DNA from: Gammaproteobacteria bacterium
Lineage (GTDB): Bacteria > Pseudomonadota > Gammaproteobacteria > Pseudomonadales > Azotimanducaceae
Assembly: GCA_026709365.1 (NCBI GenBank)
Contig: JAPOTD010000070.1
Location: forward strand, 26,215 to 90,214
DNA: 64,000 bases
Reading direction: 5' to 3'
Shown: piece after piece, positions 26,899 through 36,547 of the stretch
How positions within the stretch are numbered: position 1 is the stretch's first letter
How the letters are laid out: the number at the start of each line of letters is the position of its first letter
The notes under the pieces: model-generated
What the model was told of the DNA's origin: nothing
The model's database searches: none
Seen by the model: only the letters and a program-made list of their open reading frames with translations
Program-made: the position numbers and the translations under genes

Positions 26899-27209
26899 GG
26901 GGGGGAGGGCTTAGGAAGGAAGAAAGGCGTGTCAGCAAGGAGGAACGGAGGAACTGCTGAATGCAACTTCATTGCTTTTGAGGGAAGGACACTTGAAGGG
27001 AGGATCGCTTCAAAGTTGCTTGCACGCCTAGAAATGGGAACTGAGGCCATTTTGTACAGTACAAGTAGCTTGTCAAGCCTTTTTTGTCGTTTTGTAACGA
27101 TTTTGTTCAGTATTTGCTCATTAAAATTGGCTGGCCTTGGAACGGCGATTCACTGGCGTCAAGGGCGCAGGCAGCCGATGGACGATCTCCCTTTGCTTGG
27201 CAGGTGGAG
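26899..27209. other. AT-richer convergent spacer with operator-like palindrome
   Basis: No gene is convincing. The stretch 27000-27130 is clearly more AT-rich than its surroundings. It contains the palindrome TTGTAC-A-GTACAA (27052-27064) and a minus-strand TTGACA. Blocks CTGAACAAAAT and CTGTACAAAAT resemble those before the MerR gene. It may be a relic promoter region. Confidence 0.55.
27052..27111 (-). promoter_or_regulatory. Candidate MerR/LitR-type operator-promoter, target unknown
   Basis: On the minus strand a CTGAACAAAAT block is followed by TTGACA and then by the palindrome TTGTAC-T-GTACAA running into CAAAAT. LitR-type regulators in Pseudomonas putida are reported to bind spaced TGTACA-like boxes. 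Transcription would run leftward, antisense to the kinase gene end, where I see no good ORF. Confidence 0.35.
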
Positions 27210-28091
27210 TCACGGCCTGTGAAAGGCTTCGAGTGCTTCTTCGAGCCGAGCCCGAGCGTGGGTGGCTTCGCGCTGGGCCTGCCGATAGAGGACGGCATTG
27301 GCCACCGTGGCGTCATCGGCCCCGCCGCAGTCCGCGGTGTAGTCGGCAAAGGCGTTCAATTGCGAGATCAGTTCCACCAGATGCTTCGGGCAGTGGCTGG
27401 GGTCCGTGCTGCCTGCGGCGATGGCGATCAGTTCCGCGTCGCTGAAGCGCCGTTCGGCCATGCCGTCAGCCTTTAGCGGCCGCCCGCTGGCGGGGGTGCA
27501 GGCCTGCTCGATCTCAGGCCAGGTGACGGGCCACCGAAGAATCTCCACATTTGCCTGCGCCGCTCGTCGCAGGTACTTCTCAGCAGCGAAGTGATAGACC
27601 ACGACGATCTGGGCATTGCCCAATTTTTCCCTAATCACTTCAATGGATTGAGTGGTTAACGTCGGCAATTGAACGACGATGGCGTCGAGCTTCGGCAGAC
27701 GCGCGGCAGCAGTGAAGGCGACCATGTTGGCCCATTGCGCAGCGAGCGCCAGTTGGGAGTCCTTGCCCCGCTGATGGGCGAGAACGCTTAGGTTGGGGCC
27801 AATGACGCCCACTCTGGGCAAGGGCGGCGCAATGGCAAGGGACTCGGTTTGCCGGGCACCGAGCTGCTCGTTGGTCAGGCGCGCCAAGCTCGAGATCGGC
27901 TGGCCTTGGTCGATTAGCTGCTTGATGCGCCGCAACCGTTCGAGCTGCTCACCGCTGTAGTAGCGCGTCCGGCCTTCACGATGCGCCGGGCTGAGACCGT
28001 AGCGTCGCTCCCACGCCCGAAGCCGCTCCACCGCAATACCCGTCAGGCTGGCTGCGCTGCCTATCCGGTAAAGATCGTGTTGAGCATCCAC
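27210..28091 (-). CDS. MerR-family regulator with vitamin-B12-fold-like domain, LitR/MlrA type
   Basis: Transcription regulator of 293 residues. The N-terminal winged helix is clear: LYRIGSAASLTGIAVERLRAWERRYGL, then EGRTRYYSGEQLERLRRIKQLIDQG. The middle and C-terminal part (VGVIGPNLSVLAHQRG, LDAIVVQLPTL, AQIVVVYHFAAEKYLRRA) resembles the Rossmann-like domain of CarH/LitR/MlrA proteins. The DxHxxG cobalamin-ligand motif is not seen, so B12 sensing is doubtful. GTG 28089-28091 is chosen because the HTH starts nine residues later; upstream codons are promoter and repeat DNA. Repeated TGNACA-like boxes upstream suggest autoregulation. Confidence 0.8.
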   Translation of the reverse strand: MDAQHDLYRIGSAASLTGIAVERLRAWERRYGLSPAHREGRTRYYSGEQLERLRRIKQLIDQGQPISSLARLTNEQLGARQTESLAIAPPLPRVGVIGPNLSVLAHQRGKDSQLALAAQWANMVAFTAAARLPKLDAIVVQLPTLTTQSIEVIREKLGNAQIVVVYHFAAEKYLRRAAQANVEILRWPVTWPEIEQACTPASGRPLKADGMAERRFSDAELIAIAAGSTDPSHCPKHLVELISQLNAFADYTADCGGADDATVANAVLYRQAQREATHARARLEEALEAFHRP

Positions 28092-28114
28092 CCAATAGCG
28101 TCCTGGCGAGATTT

Positions 28115-28165
28115 TGAACAGGACGAATTGTACGCCGTCCAACGGATCTGTCCAGATTCTGTTCA
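28115..28165 (-). promoter_or_regulatory. merR promoter with repeated TGNACA boxes
   Basis: Minus strand: TGGACA (-35) and TACAAT (-10) are separated by 16 bases. Overlapping them are CTGAACAGAAT and CTGGACAGATC, repeated 11 bases apart, and a CTGTTCAAAAT further down. The repeats look like operator boxes for the adjacent MerR-type regulator. Confidence 0.6.
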
Positions 28166-28275
28166 GGTCAAGCGGAGTGGGCGCACAACGCCGGTATCCA
28201 GCGCCTTTGAGGCGCCTCCGTACGCCGTGATTCCGGAGCATCGCGCCCGCTCCGCACGCGCAGTACCTGCGGGCG

Positions 28276-28455
28276 GGTAGTGGCTCAGTTTGAATCACGT
28301 CGTCTTGATTCTGTCGAGGGCGGGACGCCCTCGCTCCGGGGGTCTCCACCTGAGGTGGGCACCTCGCCCCGGAGCGAGGGCATCTTGCCCTCGCAGTGAC
28401 GCCTGTCAGAGCGCCAGCCGCTCAAGCCCAGCCAAAGTCAAACTGAGCCACTACC
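28276..28455 (+). mobile_element. MITE-like element, family A, copy 1
   Basis: About 180 bases with 18-base perfect terminal inverted repeats (GGTAGTGGCTCAGTTTGA at the left, its complement at the right). The inside is palindromic around CGAGGGCGGGACGCCCTCGC and CCCCGGAGCGAGGGC. A second copy in the opposite orientation is at 40409-40587. It encodes no protein. Confidence 0.88.
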
Positions 28456-28500
28456 TAAACGCACTGGAACTTGATCCATGCAACGGGAGCGGGATTGAGA

Positions 28501-28580
28501 ACATGTCGGAATCTGGCCCAAGCGACGAGCGCGGAGTTTCGCGCCAGCGAAACTCCATCCGCACCCGCCGAGCGGGTGCG
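28501..28580 (-). repeat. R repeat, copy c
   Basis: Minus-strand orientation. The conserved hairpin GGAGTTTCG / CGAAACTCC has a slightly different loop (CGCCAG side). The variable hairpin is GCACCCG paired with CGGGTGC. It ends directly before the rpoD promoter. Confidence 0.82.
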
Positions 28581-28582
28581 CC

Positions 28583-28610
28583 TTGTGCAGCTTTAATTTG
28601 AGGTTAAAAT
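28583..28610 (+). promoter_or_regulatory. Candidate rpoD promoter
   Basis: TTGTGC (28583-28588) and TAAAAT (28605-28610) are 16 bases apart, about 90 bases before the rpoD start. The -35 element touches the end of R repeat copy c, so insertion of the repeat may have altered or supplied it. Confidence 0.45.
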
Positions 28611-28703
28611 ACGCCGTTCACTTGGACCGTCTGGATGCGCGCCTTTTCGGGGTCAGGGCAGCATCTCGGCCCAACCTCCATCCGTTCAAACTGCCGAGGC
28701 GCC

Positions 28704-30785
<2,082 letters not shown>

Positions 30786-30820
30786 TCAACCAGCCGCCGA
30801 GGCTGCTTGGCAGGCTCCAA

Positions 30821-30897
30821 GGGCCTATAGCTCAGTTGGTTAGAGCAGTGGACTCATAATCCATTGGTCCCAGGTTCGAGTCCTGGTGGGCCCACCA
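30821..30897 (+). tRNA. tRNA-Ile (CAU anticodon, lysidine type)
   Basis: A 77-base cloverleaf with encoded CCA. The acceptor GGGCCTA pairs with TGGGCCC, and the anticodon loop CTCATAA gives CAU. The sequence around the anticodon stem (GGACTCATAATCC) matches the minor tRNA-Ile, whose C34 is modified to lysidine by TilS to read AUA. Elongator and initiator Met tRNAs fit less well. Confidence 0.9.
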
Positions 30898-30920
30898 CTT
30901 CCCGCGATCGACCGTTCGAC

Positions 30921-32129
30921 ATGACATCCACCTTGAACGCCGCCGTTTCATTCGTCCGCGACCGCATTCGGTTGAATGCGCTGCTGATCGTGCTCTGCTT
31001 TGCGGGCGTGCTGGTGCTCGAATCCCAGAGCGCGGCAAGCTATGCGGCCTATCTGCTCGCCATCGTGATGCTGGCGCGCTTGCGTCAGTGGGTCGATGTC
31101 TTTGCCGTGCCGCTGTCGTGGTTGGTCGTGGCGCTGCTGGGCTACTTGGTCTTGACCGGTTTGTGGTCCGAGGGCAGCCAACCGGGCGATGCGCTGTCGA
31201 TGCTGTCGCGGGCGACGCAGGTGCTGCTGTTTGCCGTTGCCCTCGCCGAATGCCAGATACGTGGCGAGCTGCAGCGCTGGTTGGGCCGGACGCTCGCGGT
31301 TGCGGGTGTCTTGGCCGCCCTGGCAGGCCTTGCCCTGTTTCTCATGGACAACTCGGAAAACGGCCGGCTAGTCGGGCTGGGGCAACTCGACAACAACGTG
31401 GTGGCGGCCTTGATCTTTGGCGTGGTTCTCATTTTGGTCGCCGGGGAGGCGCTGCGTGAGCCGGATGGCCTTTGGCGGCGCATCAGCGCGTTCGGCATCG
31501 TCGTTATGGCTGCCGCGGTGCTGCTTTCCGATTCTCGCAACGGCCAGATCAGCGCCATGCTGGGCGTCGGCATCTTGTTCATCGCCCATCGGGCGGCGGA
31601 CCGGCAGCGCTTCGCAGTCGCCGTGTTGGGCCTGGGCGTGATCCTCATGGCCGTGCTCGCAGCCTTGACGGCCAATGAAGCCGCCCGAAACCTCGTGCTG
31701 CCCAGAGGCGACAGCTTTCGGCCCGCGATTTGGCTGGCTGCGCTGCACGCCGTCGCCGATGGCGGCTTGTGGTTCGGGCGCGGCATCCTCACCGACGACA
31801 CGCTGGTCACCGCCGTCGGCGAGTTTCCGCATCCGCACAACATGTACCTGTCGGTTCTCTTCCAAGGCGGCTTGGTTGGCGTGGCACTCTTTGCCGCGTT
31901 GATTGCCGCTGTCGTGCGCACCCTGCTCGACCACTACGGGCATCGCGACGCCAAGCTGGCCTTGGGCATTCTCGGCTTGGCCCTGCCCGCTTGGCTGCTC
32001 GACGGCCACGAACTCATCGACAAGGTGGGCATGACTTGGTTCCTGTTCTGGCTGCCGGTAGCCATCAGCTTGGGCTTGGCTTGGATGGGTCGGCTGGACG
32101 CCAAGCCCCTGCTGGGGAAGGCGCAGTGA
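30921..32129 (+). CDS. O-antigen ligase/polymerase-like membrane protein
   Basis: Multi-pass inner-membrane protein (402 aa, about 10-12 helices) of the Wzy_C/WaaL group. These join or polymerise polysaccharide units on the periplasmic face. Supporting features are a large loop between helices (NLVLPRGDSFRPAIWLAALHAVADGGLWFGRGI), then FPHPHNMYLSVLFQGGLVGVALF, where the His residues match the conserved H-N-xxL motif of ligases. ATG 30921 lies just after tRNA-Ile. The stop overlaps the next gene by 4 bases. Confidence 0.85.
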   Translation: MTSTLNAAVSFVRDRIRLNALLIVLCFAGVLVLESQSAASYAAYLLAIVMLARLRQWVDVFAVPLSWLVVALLGYLVLTGLWSEGSQPGDALSMLSRATQVLLFAVALAECQIRGELQRWLGRTLAVAGVLAALAGLALFLMDNSENGRLVGLGQLDNNVVAALIFGVVLILVAGEALREPDGLWRRISAFGIVVMAAAVLLSDSRNGQISAMLGVGILFIAHRAADRQRFAVAVLGLGVILMAVLAALTANEAARNLVLPRGDSFRPAIWLAALHAVADGGLWFGRGILTDDTLVTAVGEFPHPHNMYLSVLFQGGLVGVALFAALIAAVVRTLLDHYGHRDAKLALGILGLALPAWLLDGHELIDKVGMTWFLFWLPVAISLGLAWMGRLDAKPLLGKAQ

Positions 32130-32950
32130 CCGGGCTGTCAGTGGGCTTCGTCACTTGGCATACCCCAAAGGACTTGCTCGTCGGGTTTCTGGACAGCTTG
32201 GCGGAAGCCGTCGAAACGCTCCTTCGCGCGATGCCGATGCCCGTTTCCATCTACGCCATCTGCAATGACGCGCCCCAAGACGTCCAAGCCGTGGAAGCGA
32301 TGATCCGGCCCCGCGCCGCAAATGCCGACGAGCTCACTTGGCACTTCGTTAAAGGCCATGGGAACATCGGCTACGGCGCGGCCCAGAACTTGGCCATCCG
32401 GCGCACTAGAGCGGACTTTCACCTGATGTGCAACCCGGATCTCGTCATGGCGCCCAGCGTCCTGCTGGAAACGGTGCGCTTTCTCGAGGCGCATCCCGGC
32501 GCGGTGCTGGCCGCTCCCCGGGGTGTTGACGCAGAGGGCCGCAACGCCCGGCTCGCCAAACGGCAGCCCACGTTGCTGGCGCTCGCCCTGCGCGCCCTCG
32601 CAGTGCGGCCCTCAACCGGCTTGCTGGGACGGCGAATCGCGGCCTACGTCTATGATGATGCGCTTCCGGCCGAGCAGCCCACGCCCATCGAATTGGCCAG
32701 CGGCTGCTTCATGGTGGCCCGAACCCCGGCGCTCCAAGCCATAGGCGGCTTTGATGAGGGCTACTTCCTCTATTTCGAGGACTTCGACCTTTGCCGCCGC
32801 CTCGCCCCCCACGGCCGCATCTACGAACTGCCCACGGCCAGCATCACCCACTACGGAGGCCGCACCGCCCGTCGCGGCTTGGCCGGAAACTTGCGCTTCA
32901 TGCGCTCCGGATGCCGCTACTTCAACCGCCACGGCTGGCGGATGTGGTAA
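32126..32950 (+). CDS. Family 2 glycosyltransferase, rhamnosyltransferase-like
   Basis: GT-A fold transferase (274 aa). Motifs are GNIGYGAAQNLAIRRTRADFHLMCNPDLVM, with the nucleotide-sugar/metal Asp, and ELASGCFMVARTPALQAIGGFDEGYFLYFEDFDLCRRL, typical of WbbL-type rhamnosyltransferases. GTG 32126 overlaps the ligase stop (GTGA), so the two are coupled. The dTDP-rhamnose genes at 34-36.5 kb would supply the donor, supporting a role in a rhamnose-containing surface glycan. Confidence 0.88.
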   Translation: MTGLSVGFVTWHTPKDLLVGFLDSLAEAVETLLRAMPMPVSIYAICNDAPQDVQAVEAMIRPRAANADELTWHFVKGHGNIGYGAAQNLAIRRTRADFHLMCNPDLVMAPSVLLETVRFLEAHPGAVLAAPRGVDAEGRNARLAKRQPTLLALALRALAVRPSTGLLGRRIAAYVYDDALPAEQPTPIELASGCFMVARTPALQAIGGFDEGYFLYFEDFDLCRRLAPHGRIYELPTASITHYGGRTARRGLAGNLRFMRSGCRYFNRHGWRMW

Positions 32951-32996
32951 GGATTAGGAACGACATGAACGGACTTCAGGCAGTTCCAACTAGGGG

Positions 32997-33024
32997 TTTA
33001 CAACGGTTTAGTTGGGCGTAGAAT
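32997..33024 (+). promoter_or_regulatory. Promoter before a short terminated leader
   Basis: TTTACA (32997-33002) and TAGAAT (33019-33024) are 16 bases apart, close to consensus. Transcription would begin near 33031 and meet a strong terminator by 33100. Confidence 0.65.
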
Positions 33025-33030
33025 GCTTGC

Positions 33031-33100
33031 CTGACTATTGATGGTCGTTCCTCGGGGCGGCTTAGTGCGTTGAGGGGCCGAGTTGGCCCCTCTTTTATTT
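33031..33100 (+). ncRNA. Candidate small RNA or attenuator leader
   Basis: A ~70-base stretch lies between a good promoter and a rho-independent terminator, with no ORF inside. It could be a separate small RNA, or a leader that attenuates the NYN gene starting 19 bases after the terminator. I recognise no known RNA family. Confidence 0.4.
33072..33100 (+). terminator. Rho-independent terminator in the NYN leader
   Basis: GAGGGGCC (33072-33079) pairs with GGCCCCTC (33085-33092) across a 5-base loop, followed by TTTTATTT. It may also end transcripts from the glycosyltransferase gene. Confidence 0.85.
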
Positions 33101-33118
33101 CGGGGCAGATTTTCAATT

Positions 33119-33907
33119 ATGTCAGCATCTGCCGGAGCGCCCGCGCCGCGATGGAAGCGGGTGTGCGTTTTCGTGGACGGCGAGAACTTCCGCCACAGCT
33201 TGGCGGACTTGTTCCAAGGTGGCAAGTATAAATACCGGAAGGAGGACTATCTGCCGGAAGCGAATTGGCATCACTTCTTTTCTTCCCTCGTCAACCGGTC
33301 AGGATGGGAGTTGGTCAGGGTTTACTGGTACGTAATCGGAGACATTGACTTCCATCCCTACCGCATCCCCCATGACTGGGAGGAGAAGCGGAGATTCCTC
33401 GAAGGCAAAGGCGTTCTCCAACGCCTGAAGGATCAAGGCTACGCGGTGGATGCAAGTGAGCAAGGGTTAAAGGTGGCCCAAGATGAACTCAACAAGCGAA
33501 AACAGGCTTTTCGCCGACGAGCTGAAGGCTGGCAGAAGGTTCACGCTTCCATAGAGCGACAACACGACCAGATTCAATTCCAGCGCTTCGGCAGCAATCG
33601 ATACGATCTGGTCTCCCGCTCCCTCGGAACCGAGAAGGGAGTGGATACTCAACTGGCCACCGACATGATCACGCTGTCAGACATCTACGACGTAGCGGCG
33701 GTAGTTTCGGGAGATGCCGACTACATACCTCCGGTCTCCGCAGTCAAAAACTTGGGCAAGCTGGTGTACAGCGTTTCGTTTCGGACTGCCAATGGAAGGA
33801 AACTGCCGGGTGGTGCGTGGCATTTGGAGCGACGCGTTGACGGCCAAATTGAAGTATCTTTCGAACGGACCCAGGAACTTTTGGAGATTGAGGAAGTTAG
33901 AGCCTGA
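33119..33907 (+). CDS. NYN-domain ribonuclease-like protein
   Basis: A 262-residue protein with an N-terminal NYN (PIN-like) nuclease fold: VCVFVDGENFRHSL (first acidic cluster), EKGVDTQLATDMITLSDIYDVAAVVSGDADYIPPV (central and C-terminal acidic residues). A middle insert of charged helices (KVAQDELNKRKQAFRRRAEG) separates them. NYN proteins process or degrade RNA; the target is unknown. It has its own predicted promoter with a terminator in the leader. Codon use is less GC-rich than the flanking sugar genes, which hints at separate ancestry. Confidence 0.85.
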   Translation: MSASAGAPAPRWKRVCVFVDGENFRHSLADLFQGGKYKYRKEDYLPEANWHHFFSSLVNRSGWELVRVYWYVIGDIDFHPYRIPHDWEEKRRFLEGKGVLQRLKDQGYAVDASEQGLKVAQDELNKRKQAFRRRAEGWQKVHASIERQHDQIQFQRFGSNRYDLVSRSLGTEKGVDTQLATDMITLSDIYDVAAVVSGDADYIPPVSAVKNLGKLVYSVSFRTANGRKLPGGAWHLERRVDGQIEVSFERTQELLEIEEVRA

Positions 33908-34055
33908 CCAGTTAACTCCCAAGCGGAAAGCAATCCGGTCTCCGATCAGTGGTTTGGTTCAACTTCTGGACCGCTACCGCGATTGCGACAAACCACCGCG
34001 ATTTCTCGGAAGATAGCCGAGCCATTTGGGACGAGTGCTGGCTGGGCTAAGCCGC

Positions 34056-35078
34056 ATGAAAATCATCGTTACCGGCGGCGCCGGATTCATCGGTTCGGCC
34101 TTGGTGCGCCATTTGGTCGGGGTGCGGGGCGACCAGGTGCTCACCATTGACAAGCTCACTTACGCTGGCAACCGGGCCAATCTCGCCGCAGTGGCCGGAT
34201 GCGCCAGCCACCGACTCGAGGTGGTGGACATTTGCGATGCCGAGCGGCTGCGCGCGCTGCTGTTCGACTTCGGCCCGGATGCCCTCATGCACTTGGCGGC
34301 GGAGTCCCATGTGGATCGCTCGATCGATGGGCCGGCCAACTTCATTCGCACCAACGTCCTTGGCACCTGTGCGCTGTTGGAGGCCGTCCGGGAATACAAC
34401 GCCGGCCGGACTGGAGAGCGGGCCTGCCGTTTTCTGCACGTTTCCACCGACGAGGTTTACGGTGCGCTGGGCGCTGAAGGCGCTTTTTCCGAGAGCAGCC
34501 CTTACCGTCCCAACTCCCCCTACTCGGCCTCCAAGGCGGCTTCCGACCATCTGGTCCGGGCATGGCGGGCCACCTATGGCCTGCCGGCCATGCTCACCAA
34601 CTGCTCCAACAACTACGGGCCCCGCCAGCATGCGGAAAAACTCATTCCGGTCATCATCCTGGCGGCCCTGCGTGGCGCACCGGTGCCGCTGTACGGCGAC
34701 GGTCAGCAGGTTCGGGACTGGCTCCACGTGGACGATCACGTCCGAGGCTTGGTGGCCGTGCTTGAAGGCGGCGCCTTGGGACGCACCTACAACATCGGCG
34801 GGGACTGCGAAAAGACCAATCTCGAAGTCGCCACCGAGGTGCTGACGGCGGTGGCCGACCAAACGGACGCCGACCCCGGCAGCTTGCTCGGGCTGATCGA
34901 GTTCGTCAAGGATCGTCCAGGCCATGATCGCCGTTACGCCATCGACACCCGTCGCATTCGGGGGGAACTCGGCTGGCGACCCCGAACCGGCTTTGCGGAC
35001 GGGATCCGCCAAACCGTGGCTTGGTATCTGGATCACAAGGATTGGTGGCCAGCCGCCAACCTCCGGGGAGCGGGATGA
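34056..35078 (+). CDS. rfbB: dTDP-glucose 4,6-dehydratase
   Basis: Second step of dTDP-L-rhamnose synthesis: dTDP-glucose to the 4-keto-6-deoxy sugar. An extended SDR enzyme (340 aa) with NAD site VTGGAGFIGSALVRHL, active-site STDEVYG, YSASKAASDHLVRAW (Tyr and Lys) and NCSNNYGPRQHAEKLIP. ATG 34056 starts directly at the Rossmann strand. It overlaps rfbC by 4 bases (ATGATG/TGA). Confidence 0.96.
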   Translation: MKIIVTGGAGFIGSALVRHLVGVRGDQVLTIDKLTYAGNRANLAAVAGCASHRLEVVDICDAERLRALLFDFGPDALMHLAAESHVDRSIDGPANFIRTNVLGTCALLEAVREYNAGRTGERACRFLHVSTDEVYGALGAEGAFSESSPYRPNSPYSASKAASDHLVRAWRATYGLPAMLTNCSNNYGPRQHAEKLIPVIILAALRGAPVPLYGDGQQVRDWLHVDDHVRGLVAVLEGGALGRTYNIGGDCEKTNLEVATEVLTAVADQTDADPGSLLGLIEFVKDRPGHDRRYAIDTRRIRGELGWRPRTGFADGIRQTVAWYLDHKDWWPAANLRGAG

Positions 35079-35617
35079 TGGAAGTCCATCAGACCAAGTT
35101 GTCCGGCGTGCTGATCATTGAGCCGGACGTGCATCGCGATGAGCGGGGGTTCTTCATGGAGCGCCATCACCGCCGCCGATACGGCGAACTGCCGGGGCTT
35201 GACCTGGACTTCGTGCAGGACAACCACTCCCACTCCCGGCAAGGTGTGCTGCGCGGCCTGCACTTTCAGCGGCGCCATCCCCAAGGCAAGCTGGTGAGCG
35301 TGGTCAGTGGCGCGGTTTGGGACGTGGCGGCGGACATCGACCCAGCCTCTCCGACCTTTCGGCAGTGGGTGGGGATCGAACTGAACGGAACCAATCACCG
35401 GCAATTGTACATCCCACCCGGCTTCGCCCATGGTTTTTGCGTGCTCTCGGCTTCGGCGGACCTTCTGTACAAATGCACGGACTTCCATCATCCGGAGGAT
35501 GAGGCAGGAGTGCTCTGGAACGACGCCGAACTGGCCATCGAATGGCCGGTTGCGGACCCCGTCCTGTCTCCCCGCGATGCGCGCAATCCCGCCCTGCGCG
35601 ACTGCCTGCGGGGGTGA
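35075..35617 (+). CDS. rfbC: dTDP-4-dehydrorhamnose 3,5-epimerase
   Basis: Third step of dTDP-rhamnose synthesis, epimerising C3 and C5. A cupin-fold enzyme (180 aa) with DERGFFMERHH, QDNHSHSRQGVLRGLHFQ (catalytic His), PQGKLVSVVSGAVWDVA, IPPGFAHGF and LYKCTDFHHPEDE. Start ATG 35075 is coupled to the rfbB stop. Three bases separate its stop from the unusual start region of rfbD, in the same frame. Confidence 0.96.
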   Translation: MMEVHQTKLSGVLIIEPDVHRDERGFFMERHHRRRYGELPGLDLDFVQDNHSHSRQGVLRGLHFQRRHPQGKLVSVVSGAVWDVAADIDPASPTFRQWVGIELNGTNHRQLYIPPGFAHGFCVLSASADLLYKCTDFHHPEDEAGVLWNDAELAIEWPVADPVLSPRDARNPALRDCLRG

Positions 35618-35620
35618 ACC

Positions 35621-36505
35621 CTGTTTAAGCGCATTCTTGTCACCGGCGGCAGTGGCCAAGTCGGCACCGCCATCCAAGCGCTTACGCCACCGGTGGTGGC
35701 CGTTCATGCGCCCCCATCGGCGCAACTTGATATCCGCGATGTCCGCAGCGTGGCCGCCGCCTTCGCTGACTTCCGTCCGGATGCCGTGATCAATGCGGCT
35801 GCCTACACGAAGGTGGACCAGGCTGAGGGCGAGTCCGAGGCGGCGTTTGCCGTCAACGCCGAGGGCGCGCGCCACATCGCCAAGGTTTGTGCCGCTGAGG
35901 GCTGTCCGTTGCTGCATCTCTCCACGGACTACGTCTTTGACGGCGCCAGGCGCGGGCCCTACGTGGAAGCCGACCCCGCCGCGCCGATCAACGCCTATGG
36001 CCGCAGCAAGCTGGCGGGCGAACAAGCGGTGGCCGAAGCCCTCGATGCCCACCTGATACTACGCGTCGCTTGGGTGTTCAGCGCCACGGGGGCCAACTTC
36101 GTCAAGACCATGGTGAACTTGGCTGGCCGCGATGAACTCAGGGTGGTCAATGACCAGCGGGGGGCACCCACGGCTGCCCGCAGCATCGCCGCAGCCCTAT
36201 GGCGCATCATTGAGCAAATGGCCAGCAAGCCGCGTTTCGGCCTCTATCACTTCGCGTCCGAGCCGCCCACCAGTTGGCACGGCTTCGCGACCGTCATCTT
36301 TGCCGAACTTGCCGAACGGCGGGATGCGGGCGCGTTGCCCAAGCTTGTCCCCATTCCCAGTGCCGACTATCCGACCCGCGCGGCCCGCCCCGGAAACTCG
36401 CTGTTGAGCGGCGCCCGTCTGCATTGCCACTACGGCATCGGCCCCGCCGACTGGCGTGGCGAACTGAAACGAGTGCTTGCCACTCTCACGCCCCAAGCCG
36501 TTTAA
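35621..36505 (+). CDS. rfbD: dTDP-4-dehydrorhamnose reductase, apparent CTG start
   Basis: Last step of dTDP-L-rhamnose synthesis. An SDR enzyme (294 aa from 35621) with RILVTGGSGQVGTAI, INAAAYTKVDQAE, LHLSTDYVFDG, NAYGRSKLAGE (Tyr and Lys) and RVAWVFS. The nucleotide-binding loop begins four codons after CTG 35621, and the only codon before CTG and after the in-frame rfbC stop is ACC. So no ATG, GTG or TTG can start a protein with a complete binding loop. CTG (or ATT 35633) must be used, unless a base is misread. GGGGTG lies ~8 bases upstream. rfbA is not in the window. Confidence 0.92.
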   Translation: MFKRILVTGGSGQVGTAIQALTPPVVAVHAPPSAQLDIRDVRSVAAAFADFRPDAVINAAAYTKVDQAEGESEAAFAVNAEGARHIAKVCAAEGCPLLHLSTDYVFDGARRGPYVEADPAAPINAYGRSKLAGEQAVAEALDAHLILRVAWVFSATGANFVKTMVNLAGRDELRVVNDQRGAPTAARSIAAALWRIIEQMASKPRFGLYHFASEPPTSWHGFATVIFAELAERRDAGALPKLVPIPSADYPTRAARPGNSLLSGARLHCHYGIGPADWRGELKRVLATLTPQAV

Positions 36506-36547
36506 GCACTCCGCCGATCCATCACCCAAGAGGGCAACGGGTAAACG

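Larger units (their letters stand above)
28092..28703. other. Divergent merR-rpoD region packed with control sites and repeats
   Basis: No gene is seen. From left to right it holds the merR promoter and boxes (28115-28165), MITE-like element A (28276-28455), R repeat copy c (28501-28580) and a likely rpoD promoter (28583-28610). The sequence between these shows nothing further. Confidence 0.8.

Noticed and set aside
28635..28703. Upstream ATG for rpoD
   Set aside because: The 23 extra residues are not sigma-like; conserved region 1.1 starts just after ATG 28704.
30821..30897. tRNA-Met with CAU anticodon
   Set aside because: Anticodon-stem sequence and acceptor fit the lysidine tRNA-Ile better than initiator or elongator Met.
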